From Tritrichomonas foetus (Eukaryota; Parabasalia; Tritrichomonadida; Tritrichomonadidae): a stretch of DNA of 64,000 bases. Positions 1 through 9,490 of this stretch are shown piece after piece (positions within the stretch are counted from its first letter, which is position 1; each line of letters starts with the position of its first letter). Both the position numbers and the translations under genes were made by a program. The stretch lies in NCBI GenBank assembly GCA_001839685.1, contig MLAK01000669.1:1-64000 (forward strand). Direction: 5' to 3'. The notes under the pieces were generated by a model that did not search any database, had not been told where the DNA came from, and saw only the letters and a program-made list of their open reading frames with translations.

Positions 1-471
1 GGATGGTCCCACAAAATCTTTGGGGGACCATTTTGTAAACCTTTCATATAGGAGGGGTCATTATTTTCATTGTCAAATTTATTTTATGAATATTGGAAAT
101 TATTCGATTTGTTGGTATCTAAAATAACATAATTGCTGAAAAACCAAAGATATGGAAAAATTCCGAATAAACAGAAAAATTTATTTTTATATCATTTCAA
201 ATCAGAATTAATTTCAATTGAAGTCAAATAAATATAATTTATTTCATTATTGAGAGATTTTGAACACATCCTGTGCTCGAATGAATGAGGTAAATTCGGT
301 AAATCATCGATGCATTCGACATATTGGTCTTGATGATCAATTAACTTTTTAAATAATTATATGGCCAATATATTGAATTTTCACACCAATTAAACTGTGA
401 AAAAGTTTTTCATTCGTAGGGTAATTCAAAAATTTATGAATCATTTTAGTCAATTTCACAACTTTTTCAAA
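1..471. other. Intergenic DNA at the left edge
   Basis: AT-rich sequence with stops in all frames and no recognisable gene. It holds a short hairpin at its very start (listed separately) and the promoter region of the first gene at its right end. The left edge may be the end of a gene or element outside the window. Confidence 0.6.
3..31. repeat. 8 bp inverted repeat (hairpin)
   Basis: Arms atggtccc (3-10) and gggaccat (24-31) are perfect complements around a 13 nt loop. Function is unknown. It could be a transcript end for a gene to the left or part of a repeat cut by the window edge. Confidence 0.5.
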
Positions 472-476
472 TCATT
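472..476 (+). promoter_or_regulatory. Putative Inr of the HEAT-like gene
   Basis: TCATT matches the trichomonad initiator TCA(+1)Y(T/A). Its A(+1) lies 35 nt before the ATG at 509. The motif is short and expected by chance roughly once per 100-200 nt here, so this is supportive only. Confidence 0.45.
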
Positions 477-508
477 TTGAATGTTGTAAAATAAAACGTT
501 TTTTCAAA

Positions 509-2533
509 ATGCTTTCTCTCAGAGACAAAATCCGAGAAGAAGCACAAGTCCCAGACCTGGGCGATCGGAAGCCCAACGAACAGAATAAAAATCTAATCGA
601 CTCGTCATTGATTGTAACCCCCGACATGCCACTTTTTGATCGAATTAATTTGTTATTAAAGTCCACAGCAAATACCCAAGTAGTTTGGGCCCTCACAAAT
701 ATTCCCAAATTATCATCCGAACAGTCTATTTATTATATTCCCCAGTTAATCGATTTTTTATCATCAGAAAATTTAATCGTGGAATTCCATGCTGTTTATT
801 GTGCAACTTTATTGTCCAAACAAAAAGTGACATCTTCCAAACTTTTTTTGGCTGCAATTGAAAGGGCGAAAATATACCCAGCTTTTGAATACGCTCAATT
901 AATTGAATCGATGATTCCATTAGTTCCTGATTCTTTACTGAACGATAATCTCGTTGATTTTTTGTTTGGTTTGTTGAAAATGAATTTAAGTTATCAACAT
1001 TTTGCTGGTTATTTATTTTCTGCCCTGCCCTTTGAAAGAATCCCAAGTATCACAACAGAATCATTTCCGCAATTTTATGCTGCCACTGCTGTAGCAACCA
1101 TTTATTTACCCGAGATATCAAAAAGAGCTTCTGTTTCTTTTGGAACCCAGTGGTTCAATCAAATTTTGCCACAGCAGCTTCTGACAATGGCAAACATTCG
1201 AGAGGCTATCAGACCAGCTGCCACAAAAACAGTTATAAGTCATATTAATTATACAGACGAAAAAGGGATTTTTATGTTTGTATTGACTGCTTTTTCTTGG
1301 GCTTCGAATAGTGATGAAATTTCACTAATTTTGCTTGAAGCTTCAAATGAACTCTTAACAAAGAAAAAAGATAAATTCTTACAAAAATATACTGATATTG
1401 CAGGGAAAATTATGGGTACATCAAATATAGAAATAAAGAAAAAATTACCAAAAATTTTTGCAACACAACCTTTAATTTTCGCTGGTCATGAGCATTTATT
1501 AAAAAATATTCTAAAAAAATTCCAAAAAGAAACTTCAATTGATGTTAGAAAAGAATTTTTAAAAGCTATTCCAATTTTCTATAAAAATTATACATCAAAT
1601 TCTATAAGAGAAGTATTAAAGAATTGTTTTGCACAATTTTTTAATGAACCATCAGGTGGATTGGCACAATTATTAATATCATCATCAATGTATAGTCATT
1701 TATCACAACAAATGATAACATTCATTATTCCACAGTTTTTAAAATTGGCACATACTTTTATCAATAAATGGAGGGTTTTCGATCAGAGTATGCGGACTTT
1801 TGTCACTCTATCGGATGAATATTTCCTTCAATTTTTTGATCAATTTAAGCCAATTGTTCTACAAGCAATGAATAGAAATACAAGACCATTAACACTAACC
1901 TGTCAACTTCTACTTTCACGAAAATTACATATATCTAAAGAAAATGATATAATTAGTTCATCAGATTGGATTGTGAAGAATTTTGCACAATCTCCAAGTT
2001 TAGCAATGAGATCATTTTTTATTACATTTTCTTATTCTGTTTGTTATTCGATGCCAATTGAAATTTTTTCCGAATATATATGGCCAGCCAATGTTAAATT
2101 AGCAAATGATGCATCTGTTTCTGTTGTTGCAACATTAGCAAAAGCTTTACCAAAATTTCGAAGATTTTTCCAACAAATGTGTGATCCTATTTTAGAAAAG
2201 CAAGCCTTGACAATTTTCAGTTCTTTACGAAAAACGAAAGATCCATATTTACTATCAGTGACATCTGAACAAGAAAAGAATTTTTATACGATTACAAAGA
2301 AAACAGATCCAGATGAAGGCATTCTTGTTAAATCTATGCTTCCATCATTGACACGTTCCTCGGGTAATTTTGTTAAGAATCCACAGTCTGTAGAAAAAGT
2401 GCTCGCAAGGACTGCGCTTGGGCAGCAGTCACGTGCAGCATTGAAATCTCCTACATCTGTTCAAACTACAAAAACACGGGCATTTCCAAGAAGAGTTTCT
2501 TTAATGCCCACAGCAGTTGCCCTCAAGCATTGA
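509..2533 (+). CDS. HEAT/ARM-like helical-repeat protein, function unknown
   Basis: This 674-residue protein is predicted almost entirely alpha-helical. Pairs of amphipathic helices recur from about residue 40 to 590 (for example around 60-110 and 370-450), resembling a HEAT/ARM solenoid. No catalytic motif, signal peptide or membrane segment is visible. The last 60 or so residues are Ser/Thr-rich and basic, with an RRVS basophilic kinase-like site near the C-terminus, and are probably disordered. The ATG at 509 is preceded by an Inr-like motif. It ends in TGA, 87 bp before the stop of the convergent BTB-like gene. Such solenoids are usually scaffolds; which complex it serves cannot be told from the sequence. 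Confidence 0.75.
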   Translation: MLSLRDKIREEAQVPDLGDRKPNEQNKNLIDSSLIVTPDMPLFDRINLLLKSTANTQVVWALTNIPKLSSEQSIYYIPQLIDFLSSENLIVEFHAVYCATLLSKQKVTSSKLFLAAIERAKIYPAFEYAQLIESMIPLVPDSLLNDNLVDFLFGLLKMNLSYQHFAGYLFSALPFERIPSITTESFPQFYAATAVATIYLPEISKRASVSFGTQWFNQILPQQLLTMANIREAIRPAATKTVISHINYTDEKGIFMFVLTAFSWASNSDEISLILLEASNELLTKKKDKFLQKYTDIAGKIMGTSNIEIKKKLPKIFATQPLIFAGHEHLLKNILKKFQKETSIDVRKEFLKAIPIFYKNYTSNSIREVLKNCFAQFFNEPSGGLAQLLISSSMYSHLSQQMITFIIPQFLKLAHTFINKWRVFDQSMRTFVTLSDEYFLQFFDQFKPIVLQAMNRNTRPLTLTCQLLLSRKLHISKENDIISSSDWIVKNFAQSPSLAMRSFFITFSYSVCYSMPIEIFSEYIWPANVKLANDASVSVVATLAKALPKFRRFFQQMCDPILEKQALTIFSSLRKTKDPYLLSVTSEQEKNFYTITKKTDPDEGILVKSMLPSLTRSSGNFVKNPQSVEKVLARTALGQQSRAALKSPTSVQTTKTRAFPRRVSLMPTAVALKH

Positions 2534-2620
2534 ATGTTTTTTTATATACTAAAATGTTTTTTATATTCATTTTTATTTTATAATTATGCTTTCTTTAGAT
2601 ATAAATAATATATATTTAAA

Positions 2621-4000
2621 TCATTGTTTTTTCATATCGCCAGATATTTCGAGTTTGCAAAATCCAAGATAATAATTATCGCCCCAGCAACTATCGCCAA
2701 TTCTTATTCTAAATGAATTATACCAGTTTATTGTAGAAAGCCCGTATTGCTTTTCACTAAACTCTGCATTTTCAATGTCAGTATCCATGTGATCTTCTAG
2801 TATATCCCATTTATTATTATCACTAGATCCTTCAAAATACCATTTTTGTATAAAACCATTTGTTCCTTCTCCATATTTGATTGAATAAGATGTAGGATGA
2901 ATTAGAATTCCTTCATAAAAATGAAATGATATCCATCCAAAAGATGCATTTCTCGAATACCAACAATTCAAATCATCATCTAAAACAACAAAGCAATCTT
3001 TTCCATCATGAAATATTTTATTAGTAGATGAACATTGTACATGAATAAGTTCATTTATGGACTTTGAATGATTATGTTTCAGATATTGGATGATTTTTTC
3101 CTGAAAGATTGAATGTCCTGTGTATCTTGTAGTATTTTGATTAAAGGAATTAGTTAATCTACAACATAGAGAGTTCCATATCATTGAATTAAGATGGTTA
3201 TAATTAAAAATTGAAAGAAATGATGTTATATCATTATCTGATAGATTAGGAAATTCTATAGCATCGAATAAATGAATGTAATCATTTAAAGATACTTCAT
3301 TTATTTCCTCTTTAAGTTTTTGTTCATATAACTCATATATAACGATGAAGAGCGAATGTTCATCATTTAATTTAAGGCATTTAGAAGTAATAAGCTGATA
3401 CAAAAGTTTAATATCAATTTGCTTCAGAATTTCAAGATCTATTTTATAAATATTAGATGCTATGAAATCAATTATATTTTGATCAATCATTTGATGAAAT
3501 TTCTCAATCCTTGACAACTCATTTATTAGATTATAAATGTTAGTTTCTTCGACTGTTTCTGCAAAAAATAAATCAAAGTTTTGAAGTTTAAACATTATTT
3601 CTAATCCAATAGGATTAGATAGTGTATCCTTTTTAATTTCTTTACTGCCAACTGAATCATCTAAAAAACTATCAATTTCATTGTTATTATAACCACTTGA
3701 ATAGAAATTCAAAAAATATTTTAGATCTTTCAGTAAGTTATCATGATCATTTGATGTTTCTTCAACAACTGTTGAGGCTACATTCGAAGAGTTTTTTGAT
3801 TTATTTGGAAGCAAAATTAATTCTTCTGAAGTTGGATCATTTTTCAAAAGGTGCATCACTCTTGGTGAGATTAAACAAGCTAAATTTTTACTGCACTTCA
3901 CTTTTTGATCACCAACGATAAAAGTAAATTCACTTTCATTATAGATCGAAAACAATCTTTTTAAACCGTTTTGGTAGGCTGAGATAATTTTACTCTCCAT
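2621..4000 (-). CDS. BTB-like / F5-8 type C (discoidin-like) domain protein
   Basis: A 459-residue protein of a kind common in trichomonads. Residues about 20-100 resemble a BTB/POZ fold: a strand-rich start (EFTFIVGDQKVKCSK) followed by a helix where BTB proteins define the dimer. The middle is helical and BACK-like. The last 130 residues look like an F5/8 type C beta-sandwich, with the hallmarks GWISFHF, SIKYG, W-F-EGSSDN-W and a C-terminal LGFCKLEISG. There is no signal peptide, so it is likely cytosolic. By analogy with BTB proteins it could be a cullin-3 adaptor, but that is inference. The start codon lies 10-15 nt after an Inr-like motif, and its 5' end is only 65 bp from that of the divergent helicase gene. 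Confidence 0.7.
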   Translation of the reverse strand: MESKIISAYQNGLKRLFSIYNESEFTFIVGDQKVKCSKNLACLISPRVMHLLKNDPTSEELILLPNKSKNSSNVASTVVEETSNDHDNLLKDLKYFLNFYSSGYNNNEIDSFLDDSVGSKEIKKDTLSNPIGLEIMFKLQNFDLFFAETVEETNIYNLINELSRIEKFHQMIDQNIIDFIASNIYKIDLEILKQIDIKLLYQLITSKCLKLNDEHSLFIVIYELYEQKLKEEINEVSLNDYIHLFDAIEFPNLSDNDITSFLSIFNYNHLNSMIWNSLCCRLTNSFNQNTTRYTGHSIFQEKIIQYLKHNHSKSINELIHVQCSSTNKIFHDGKDCFVVLDDDLNCWYSRNASFGWISFHFYEGILIHPTSYSIKYGEGTNGFIQKWYFEGSSDNNKWDILEDHMDTDIENAEFSEKQYGLSTINWYNSFRIRIGDSCWGDNYYLGFCKLEISGDMKKQ

Positions 4001-4008
4001 TTGTCAAA

Positions 4009-4013
4009 AAATG
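4009..4013 (-). promoter_or_regulatory. Putative Inr of the BTB-like/F5-8C gene
   Basis: TCATT on the minus strand, A(+1) about 11 nt upstream of the ATG. It is one of two divergent Inr-like motifs in a 65 bp intergenic space. Confidence 0.5.
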
Positions 4014-4045
4014 ACTTTCACATCACATATCGCTTTATTGCCATT

Positions 4046-4050
4046 TCACA
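4046..4050 (+). promoter_or_regulatory. Putative Inr of the ZGRF1-like gene
   Basis: TCACA matches TCA(+1)Y(T/A), with A(+1) 18 nt before the ATG at 4066. A second TCACA lies at 4023-4027. Confidence 0.5.
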
Positions 4051-4065
4051 CCTCCAAAATTTTAC

Positions 4066-7000
4066 ATGAATTTCATCGAACTTCCTCTCTCAGTAAAAGT
4101 GAACTATTCCGAATCTAATCGAAAACCAAAACATATGGATCCGGAAATAATCTTCAAGCTTACTTATTCCAAAGACGTTAATAAAAAGAAAGGGAAAAAG
4201 TGGCTTGATGGCATTGGTTCATTTATACCTTTTCAAGGAACATCCAGATTTCGATTTATTTTGAAAGACGAAGAGGGGAAAATATGCGACGATACATCTT
4301 TCAATGGTTCAAAAGGACTTCCAGAGATGTGCGAAGAAATCAGAATCGGAAAACACATTATTGTGTTGGATGAAAAAATATCGAGCGATTCAATCATAAT
4401 CGAAAATGAAAGCTCCAATTTCAATAGCAAAAATCAAGTTTTGATGTCAGATGAAATCACAGCATCAGTCAATTCATCAAACTCAACATCCAACCAAAAT
4501 ATTCGGGAAAATTTATCAAATTGTAACACTAGTAATTTTAAAAGACCTATTCGGAGAACTGGAATATCCCGAAATGGTGTTCGCCCAAATTCATCATACT
4601 CTAGGCCCAGCCAATTGATACTTTCTACAGACCACAATAATAATGCTAACACTAACTTAAACAATAATGATAACTATTCCAGTTCTAATCATATTATTAA
4701 TAATGCCACCAAACGTATTACAGTGACTCCAAAAATCCCAGATAATGTTTCTTCATCACCAGAAAAAAATAATAAATCAACAAGTTCAGAAATTTCCAAT
4801 CACAATTCAAACTTTGGATCAACAAATACTAACAATCCATTAAGACAAATCAGAAAGAAACCGAGAACTCTGGATGAGATTTTTACTTTCTTTGGTGCAA
4901 TCGATGAAAACAGAGAGGATTCATCTTCCATGTTAAATAATTCAAACCATCAACCACAAAATGAGATCAATATAAGTGCAAATGAAAATGTATCTAAAAT
5001 TAATCGAGATCATCCAATTTTGGTTTTTTCCCAGGCATCTGAACCAACAACTCAAGATTCAATTGAAGAAACTACAAATACCTTAGATCATATATCTTCC
5101 CAATCAAACAATCTTGAAAATAATCGAGTTGAAAATCCAACAAATAACCAACCAAAAAAGACATTTGATTGCTCTATTAATTTGATTTGGGAATCTAATA
5201 AGAGAATGAACAATCCACCATCTATTCAAGAACGTTTTTCATCCATTGAAGAATACAAATCTGCTTTTATAAAAGGAATAATTTACGAAATGAATGCTAA
5301 AATTTATGATGTTTATAAAGTATACAAAGCTGGCTTATTTATGGTCTCTAGCAAACCACCATTTTGTCCTACACATAAAGTTAAAATGATTTTTCTTATA
5401 AATAACAAAAACTTCATGTATTTTTACAAATGTCCACACAATAACTGTAAATATACAGTAAATGTACCACCAGATGCAGATTCACCACCAATGAAAGGCC
5501 TAAATATTAATGAAAAAGCTTCACTATCTAGTTTTTTAAGTAAGAAAGGAATTGCTTATCACGAATCAACAATTTTTCGAAATAAGGGTCAAACAATGCT
5601 TACATTTAATTCAGAAAAGTTGGAGAATGTTGAATATTCTAAAGATGATGTTTGGGTTTGCTTTTCTGATAGTATCAGACCATTTTTCATTTGTTCGGAA
5701 TCTTATGGAGTTTATTCGAATAAAAAAGTTGAAATTGGCGGCTTCTTTAATAATACTCTAGCCTCTCTTCCTCAACAAATTCGTGTTTCTGCAATTAGAA
5801 TATTTAATGCACAAACTGAAAGGCAAGCACTTAGCAATTTATTATATATTGATGAAGCAAACTTTAATGAATATCTACCAATTATTCCAACTTTATTACA
5901 GGGCGATTTATCTAGTTTTTCATTCCCTATGAAAGATGATAATGAAATTGATGTCGATCGAATGGCTCATGATATTTGTGAAAAGTATTCATTAAATGAA
6001 GATCAAACAAATGCTTTATGTAAAGTTGCAGATTTCTTTAAAACCGAAAAACCACCAATGCTTCTTGTACATGGGCTTTTTGGTGCAGGTAAATCGAAAC
6101 TTTTATCAGTGATTGCGATTTATTTAACTGAAGTATTAAATGCAATAAATAGTCCAGATAAAATTCTAATTGCTGCATCAACAAATGTTGCAGTTGATAA
6201 TATATTATCCAATTTATATTACTTCGAATTCCTAGATTTCACAAGAGTTGGCTCCGTCAAGAAAATTCGAAGAAGCTTGCTGCCATTTGTAACTGGACAT
6301 GGTACAGAAGAAAGTATTAGTGAACTAAGTTCAATTATTAAAGAAACAGCAATAAATAACTCATTTACCCGTCTTTCAAAATCAAATGGGCGAAATGTTG
6401 AACAAGAGAATAATAGACAAGAAATTCAAATTATTCAAGAAGCACTTAAAAATGCAGAAGATGAGATGCATAAAAAAGTTTCGAAAATTGATCAATGCCG
6501 AGTTGTTGGTGTTACCTGTGCTGCTTGTTCATTTGCAGTCATGCAAAATAGAAAGTTTCCTTTTGTTCTTCTTGATGAGTGTTCACAACAAACTGAGCCA
6601 ATTTCACTTATACCAATGTGTTTTGGTTGTCAAAGGCTAGTTTGTTGTGGGGACCCAAAACAATTACCACCAACTTTAAATAAAGAAGCAGATAATGGAT
6701 ATGGTAGGCCACTGTTTACACGAATGATGCATATGATTGAACCTGTAATGCTTTCTATCCAATATCGATGTCATCCCAGTATTGCAGATATTTGTTCTTA
6801 TAGCTTCTATGATGGAAAAGTGAAACATGGAATCTCAAAAGAAAGCCGAGAACCACTCTTTGGAATGCCAACCATGTGTGTTTTTAATGTAAAATGTGGA
6901 CAGGAAAGCCTGAGAGGTGGTTCTACTTATAATACATGTGAGGCAATTGTTGTAGTTAATCTGGCAAAGTTTTTAATAAATGCTGGTGTAGCACCAGAAG

Positions 7001-7374
7001 AAATTGGAGTTATTGCTTTCTATAAAGCACAAGTTGAAGAAATTTCTGGACCATTATGTGAAGGAAGAAGGCATCCAATAGTTGATGTCTCTACAGTTGA
7101 TGCTTTTCAGGGTGATGAAAGAGAAATTATCATCATAACTACTGCCAAAACCAAAGGAAGTACATTCATTGATTCTCCAAATAGAGTCAATGTGGCAATT
7201 TCGCGGGCCAAAAGGCATCTCTTTCTTGTGGCAAATCTAGGAGCACTAATGAGATCAAATGGTCAATGGAATTTCGTATTTTCAAAAGCAGGAAACAAAC
7301 CAAATATGAAAATTGATCTTTCTGAAGCACCTGATAGCACATGGATTCCTTTTACTAGTACCATGAGCGAATAA
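4066..7374 (+). CDS. ZGRF1: ZGRF1-like SF1 DNA helicase
   Basis: This 1102-residue protein has the complete ZGRF1 architecture. Residues about 20-75 match the N-terminal DUF2439/ZGRF1 domain (FKLTYSKD, KKWLDGIG, F-LKDEEG). A low-complexity Asn/Ser-rich linker covers about 110-340. A GRF-type zinc finger follows, with ligands C434, H437, C456 and C461 and the typical FYKCP. The C-terminal half is a UPF1-like SF1 helicase with all motifs intact: Walker A GLFGAGKS (670-677), motif II DECS (837-840), GDPKQLPPT, QYRCHPS, TVDAFQGDE and VNVAISRAKRH. The GLFGAGKS and DECSQQTEP forms are closer to ZGRF1 than to UPF1. In animals ZGRF1 is a 5'-3' helicase acting on D-loops during crossover recombination. 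Nuclear location and the same role here are inferred. Confidence 0.8.
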   Translation: MNFIELPLSVKVNYSESNRKPKHMDPEIIFKLTYSKDVNKKKGKKWLDGIGSFIPFQGTSRFRFILKDEEGKICDDTSFNGSKGLPEMCEEIRIGKHIIVLDEKISSDSIIIENESSNFNSKNQVLMSDEITASVNSSNSTSNQNIRENLSNCNTSNFKRPIRRTGISRNGVRPNSSYSRPSQLILSTDHNNNANTNLNNNDNYSSSNHIINNATKRITVTPKIPDNVSSSPEKNNKSTSSEISNHNSNFGSTNTNNPLRQIRKKPRTLDEIFTFFGAIDENREDSSSMLNNSNHQPQNEINISANENVSKINRDHPILVFSQASEPTTQDSIEETTNTLDHISSQSNNLENNRVENPTNNQPKKTFDCSINLIWESNKRMNNPPSIQERFSSIEEYKSAFIKGIIYEMNAKIYDVYKVYKAGLFMVSSKPPFCPTHKVKMIFLINNKNFMYFYKCPHNNCKYTVNVPPDADSPPMKGLNINEKASLSSFLSKKGIAYHESTIFRNKGQTMLTFNSEKLENVEYSKDDVWVCFSDSIRPFFICSESYGVYSNKKVEIGGFFNNTLASLPQQIRVSAIRIFNAQTERQALSNLLYIDEANFNEYLPIIPTLLQGDLSSFSFPMKDDNEIDVDRMAHDICEKYSLNEDQTNALCKVADFFKTEKPPMLLVHGLFGAGKSKLLSVIAIYLTEVLNAINSPDKILIAASTNVAVDNILSNLYYFEFLDFTRVGSVKKIRRSLLPFVTGHGTEESISELSSIIKETAINNSFTRLSKSNGRNVEQENNRQEIQIIQEALKNAEDEMHKKVSKIDQCRVVGVTCAACSFAVMQNRKFPFVLLDECSQQTEPISLIPMCFGCQRLVCCGDPKQLPPTLNKEADNGYGRPLFTRMMHMIEPVMLSIQYRCHPSIADICSYSFYDGKVKHGISKESREPLFGMPTMCVFNVKCGQESLRGGSTYNTCEAIVVVNLAKFLINAGVAPEEIGVIAFYKAQVEEISGPLCEGRRHPIVDVSTVDAFQGDEREIIIITTAKTKGSTFIDSPNRVNVAISRAKRHLFLVANLGALMRSNGQWNFVFSKAGNKPNMKIDLSEAPDSTWIPFTSTMSE

Positions 7375-7574
7375 TCACTGAAAACCTATTGTTTATGATT
7401 AATATATATTATTTTTGTTAGTAAATAGATTTTTAGATTATATAATCTTTCATAATGTTGTATGAATGAATTCTATGGCATCATTTTTTAGAAGCAAAGG
7501 ATTTGGAAAAAGATTAAAATAAAAAATTGAATTAAAAACTATTAAAAACAATTTATGATATAAAATACCTAAAA

Positions 7575-9446
7575 TTAACCGCTTGTCTCAGACACATTGA
7601 GCATCAATGAGCTCAAAGTCTTCGACTCGTTGTTTATCCGTGTGATTTCTCTCGCTTCTGAAAAAACGTCTGAATTTGAGGCCTCGTCCAGTGTCATCCT
7701 TTTTGATGGATCCCTTTCTAGTAAGCCTGTTAGAAGTGCCGGAATTCCTTCATGTAACATATCAAGATCTTTTGGAAAATCGAGAGTTTCAGTTTCAAGC
7801 ACTTTCGAAACTCCGGCAACAATTAAATTAGATTTTTCTGAGAGATTAAAAGGTAGCCTCCCGAAAAGTGCATAATAAAGTGACACTCCATAAGACCAGG
7901 TGTCACTTAATCTACCATCAAATGGCTTTCCACTACACTCCTCAGGGGATAGATAAGCGAGAGTTCCTTTCACATCATTCAACATTAGAAAATCCTTGTT
8001 GACATTACTATTCTTCAGATTTCCGTAACCACCACAATTTGGAGGAAATCCTAAATTTCGAGACTGCGAACTCCTTGAATATTCTCGCTTTAGTTTGGAT
8101 GTTGAACGACGGGTGTTGCTATTTGAATCAGGGTTACTCTCTTTTTTCATTTTCCGATTATTCACAATTTGGTTTTCTATATTATCGTCTCTATTCTCTA
8201 TATCTATTTTCACGTCATTACTGACGTAATTTTCCGTATTTAAATTTTCAACATTTTTCTTTGAATCCTTGTTGGAATTATTATATGAATCCTTGTTGAA
8301 ATTGTGATTTGAATCCTTGTTGGAATTGTGATTTGAATCCTTGTTGGAATTGTTATTTGAATTCTTATTGGAATTGTTATTTGAATTCTTGTTGGAATTG
8401 TTATTTGAATCATTATTTGTGTGGTTATTTAAGTGGTTATTTGATGATTCTGATAAGCCACTGACAGAAAAACTTGCATAAGATTTCGAGTGTTTCTTCA
8501 TTTCGTGATTGTCTCCTTGATTGTTTGATGTTTTGTTTGATTTTTTGGTATTTATGCTATTTGATGGAGTGATTGAATGCCTCTCATTGACTTTTCTATA
8601 AAACGAAGATCTTTGCTCGCTTGTCCCTGCGGCTGCGCCCTCTGAATTATTTCCGTCAAAATTGAATATTTTTGTTGCGAGCTTGAAATCAGAAAGGACG
8701 AAATAGAAATCATCGAACATGAGAATGCTTTCCGGCCTTACATTTCGATGAACAAACCCCATTGCGTGGACATATCGCAATGCCTCGCAGATTTGATAGA
8801 AGCAGACCATGACATTTTGAATGGTCATATCACCTCTGTTTTCTGTGAAAATTCCCTGCGCCGCGTACGGAACGACCAAAATTGACGAATTTGTCGGAAC
8901 ATCCTCAATCACCTCGAGAACGGTCAAAACGGACGGATGGAAGAGCTTTGAGAGAACTTCGACTTCTCTGAATACGCAAACGTAAGGCGGATCCTCGTTT
9001 CCGAGGGTTTGTCTGTGCAATACTGCGTTATTGTAAACTTTGGCGGCAAAAATTTCACCAGTCTCGCTGTGTTTGACCAAGTAGATTTGAGAAAGAGAGC
9101 CTTTTGCGATTTCCCTTTCAAAAATCCACTCAAAAATTTGGGGATTTTCATTTTGAATCATGAAGCTGGTAAACGAGAAATACGGGCGAGTTTGTTCGGC
9201 ACATTGATCGTCATTCGATGAAAGACTTTGTGTGGTGATAACAATGGGCGGTCCATTCGAGTTATTTCCACTTCCCTCGGCTTCTTTTTTTTTCGATTTC
9301 GAAACTTTCGCTGATTTTGAATTCGTACTGTGGCTGGAATGGCCGTAGCTGGATCGGGATGTCTTCCCGCTATACGCGTGGTTTGGATTCGATCCAGAGG
9401 ATGGGTTCGGGACCTTCTGGAGTGGCTGGGAAAGGCATGAACCCAT
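7575..9446 (-). CDS. Acylated pseudokinase with an Asn-rich activation-loop insert
   Basis: 623 residues. The N-terminus MGSCLSQ is a good N-myristoylation site with a palmitoylatable Cys4, so membrane attachment is likely. The kinase fold starts near residue 105; the beta-3 lysine is K136. The glycine loop is degraded (AKGSLSQ). The catalytic loop reads HRNVRPES (233-240), so the catalytic Asp is Asn235, and DFG is DFK (253-255). SPE (500-502) and the alphaF region (DTWSYG) are recognisable. About 245 residues separate DFK from SPE where 20-35 is normal; this insert holds the Asn/Ser/Lys repeat. It most resembles the CAMKK group in the N-lobe and around SPE. Catalysis is probably lost or very weak; a scaffold or nucleotide-sensing role is inferred. 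GC content is higher at the 5' end than in the insert. Confidence 0.8.
   Translation of the reverse strand: MGSCLSQPLQKVPNPSSGSNPNHAYSGKTSRSSYGHSSHSTNSKSAKVSKSKKKEAEGSGNNSNGPPIVITTQSLSSNDDQCAEQTRPYFSFTSFMIQNENPQIFEWIFEREIAKGSLSQIYLVKHSETGEIFAAKVYNNAVLHRQTLGNEDPPYVCVFREVEVLSKLFHPSVLTVLEVIEDVPTNSSILVVPYAAQGIFTENRGDMTIQNVMVCFYQICEALRYVHAMGFVHRNVRPESILMFDDFYFVLSDFKLATKIFNFDGNNSEGAAAGTSEQRSSFYRKVNERHSITPSNSINTKKSNKTSNNQGDNHEMKKHSKSYASFSVSGLSESSNNHLNNHTNNDSNNNSNKNSNNNSNKNSNNNSNKDSNHNSNKDSNHNFNKDSYNNSNKDSKKNVENLNTENYVSNDVKIDIENRDDNIENQIVNNRKMKKESNPDSNSNTRRSTSKLKREYSRSSQSRNLGFPPNCGGYGNLKNSNVNKDFLMLNDVKGTLAYLSPEECSGKPFDGRLSDTWSYGVSLYYALFGRLPFNLSEKSNLIVAGVSKVLETETLDFPKDLDMLHEGIPALLTGLLERDPSKRMTLDEASNSDVFSEAREITRINNESKTLSSLMLNVSETSG
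8260..8415 (-). repeat. 24 bp coding tandem repeat (Asn-rich octapeptide)
   Basis: Six full copies and one partial copy of a 24 bp unit encode an 8-residue N-S-N-K-[DN]-S-N-[NH] type repeat inside the pseudokinase activation loop. Copies differ by one to three bases, and the unit length keeps the frame, so copy number can change without frameshift. Confidence 0.85.
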
Positions 9447-9485
9447 TTTCTTTCGATTTTGTCTTTTGTGTTATTTCCTTTGAAA

Positions 9486-9490
9486 TATGA
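9486..9490 (-). promoter_or_regulatory. Putative Inr of the acylated pseudokinase gene
   Basis: TCATA on the minus strand, about 40 nt upstream of the ATG at 9446. Weak evidence taken alone. Confidence 0.35.
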
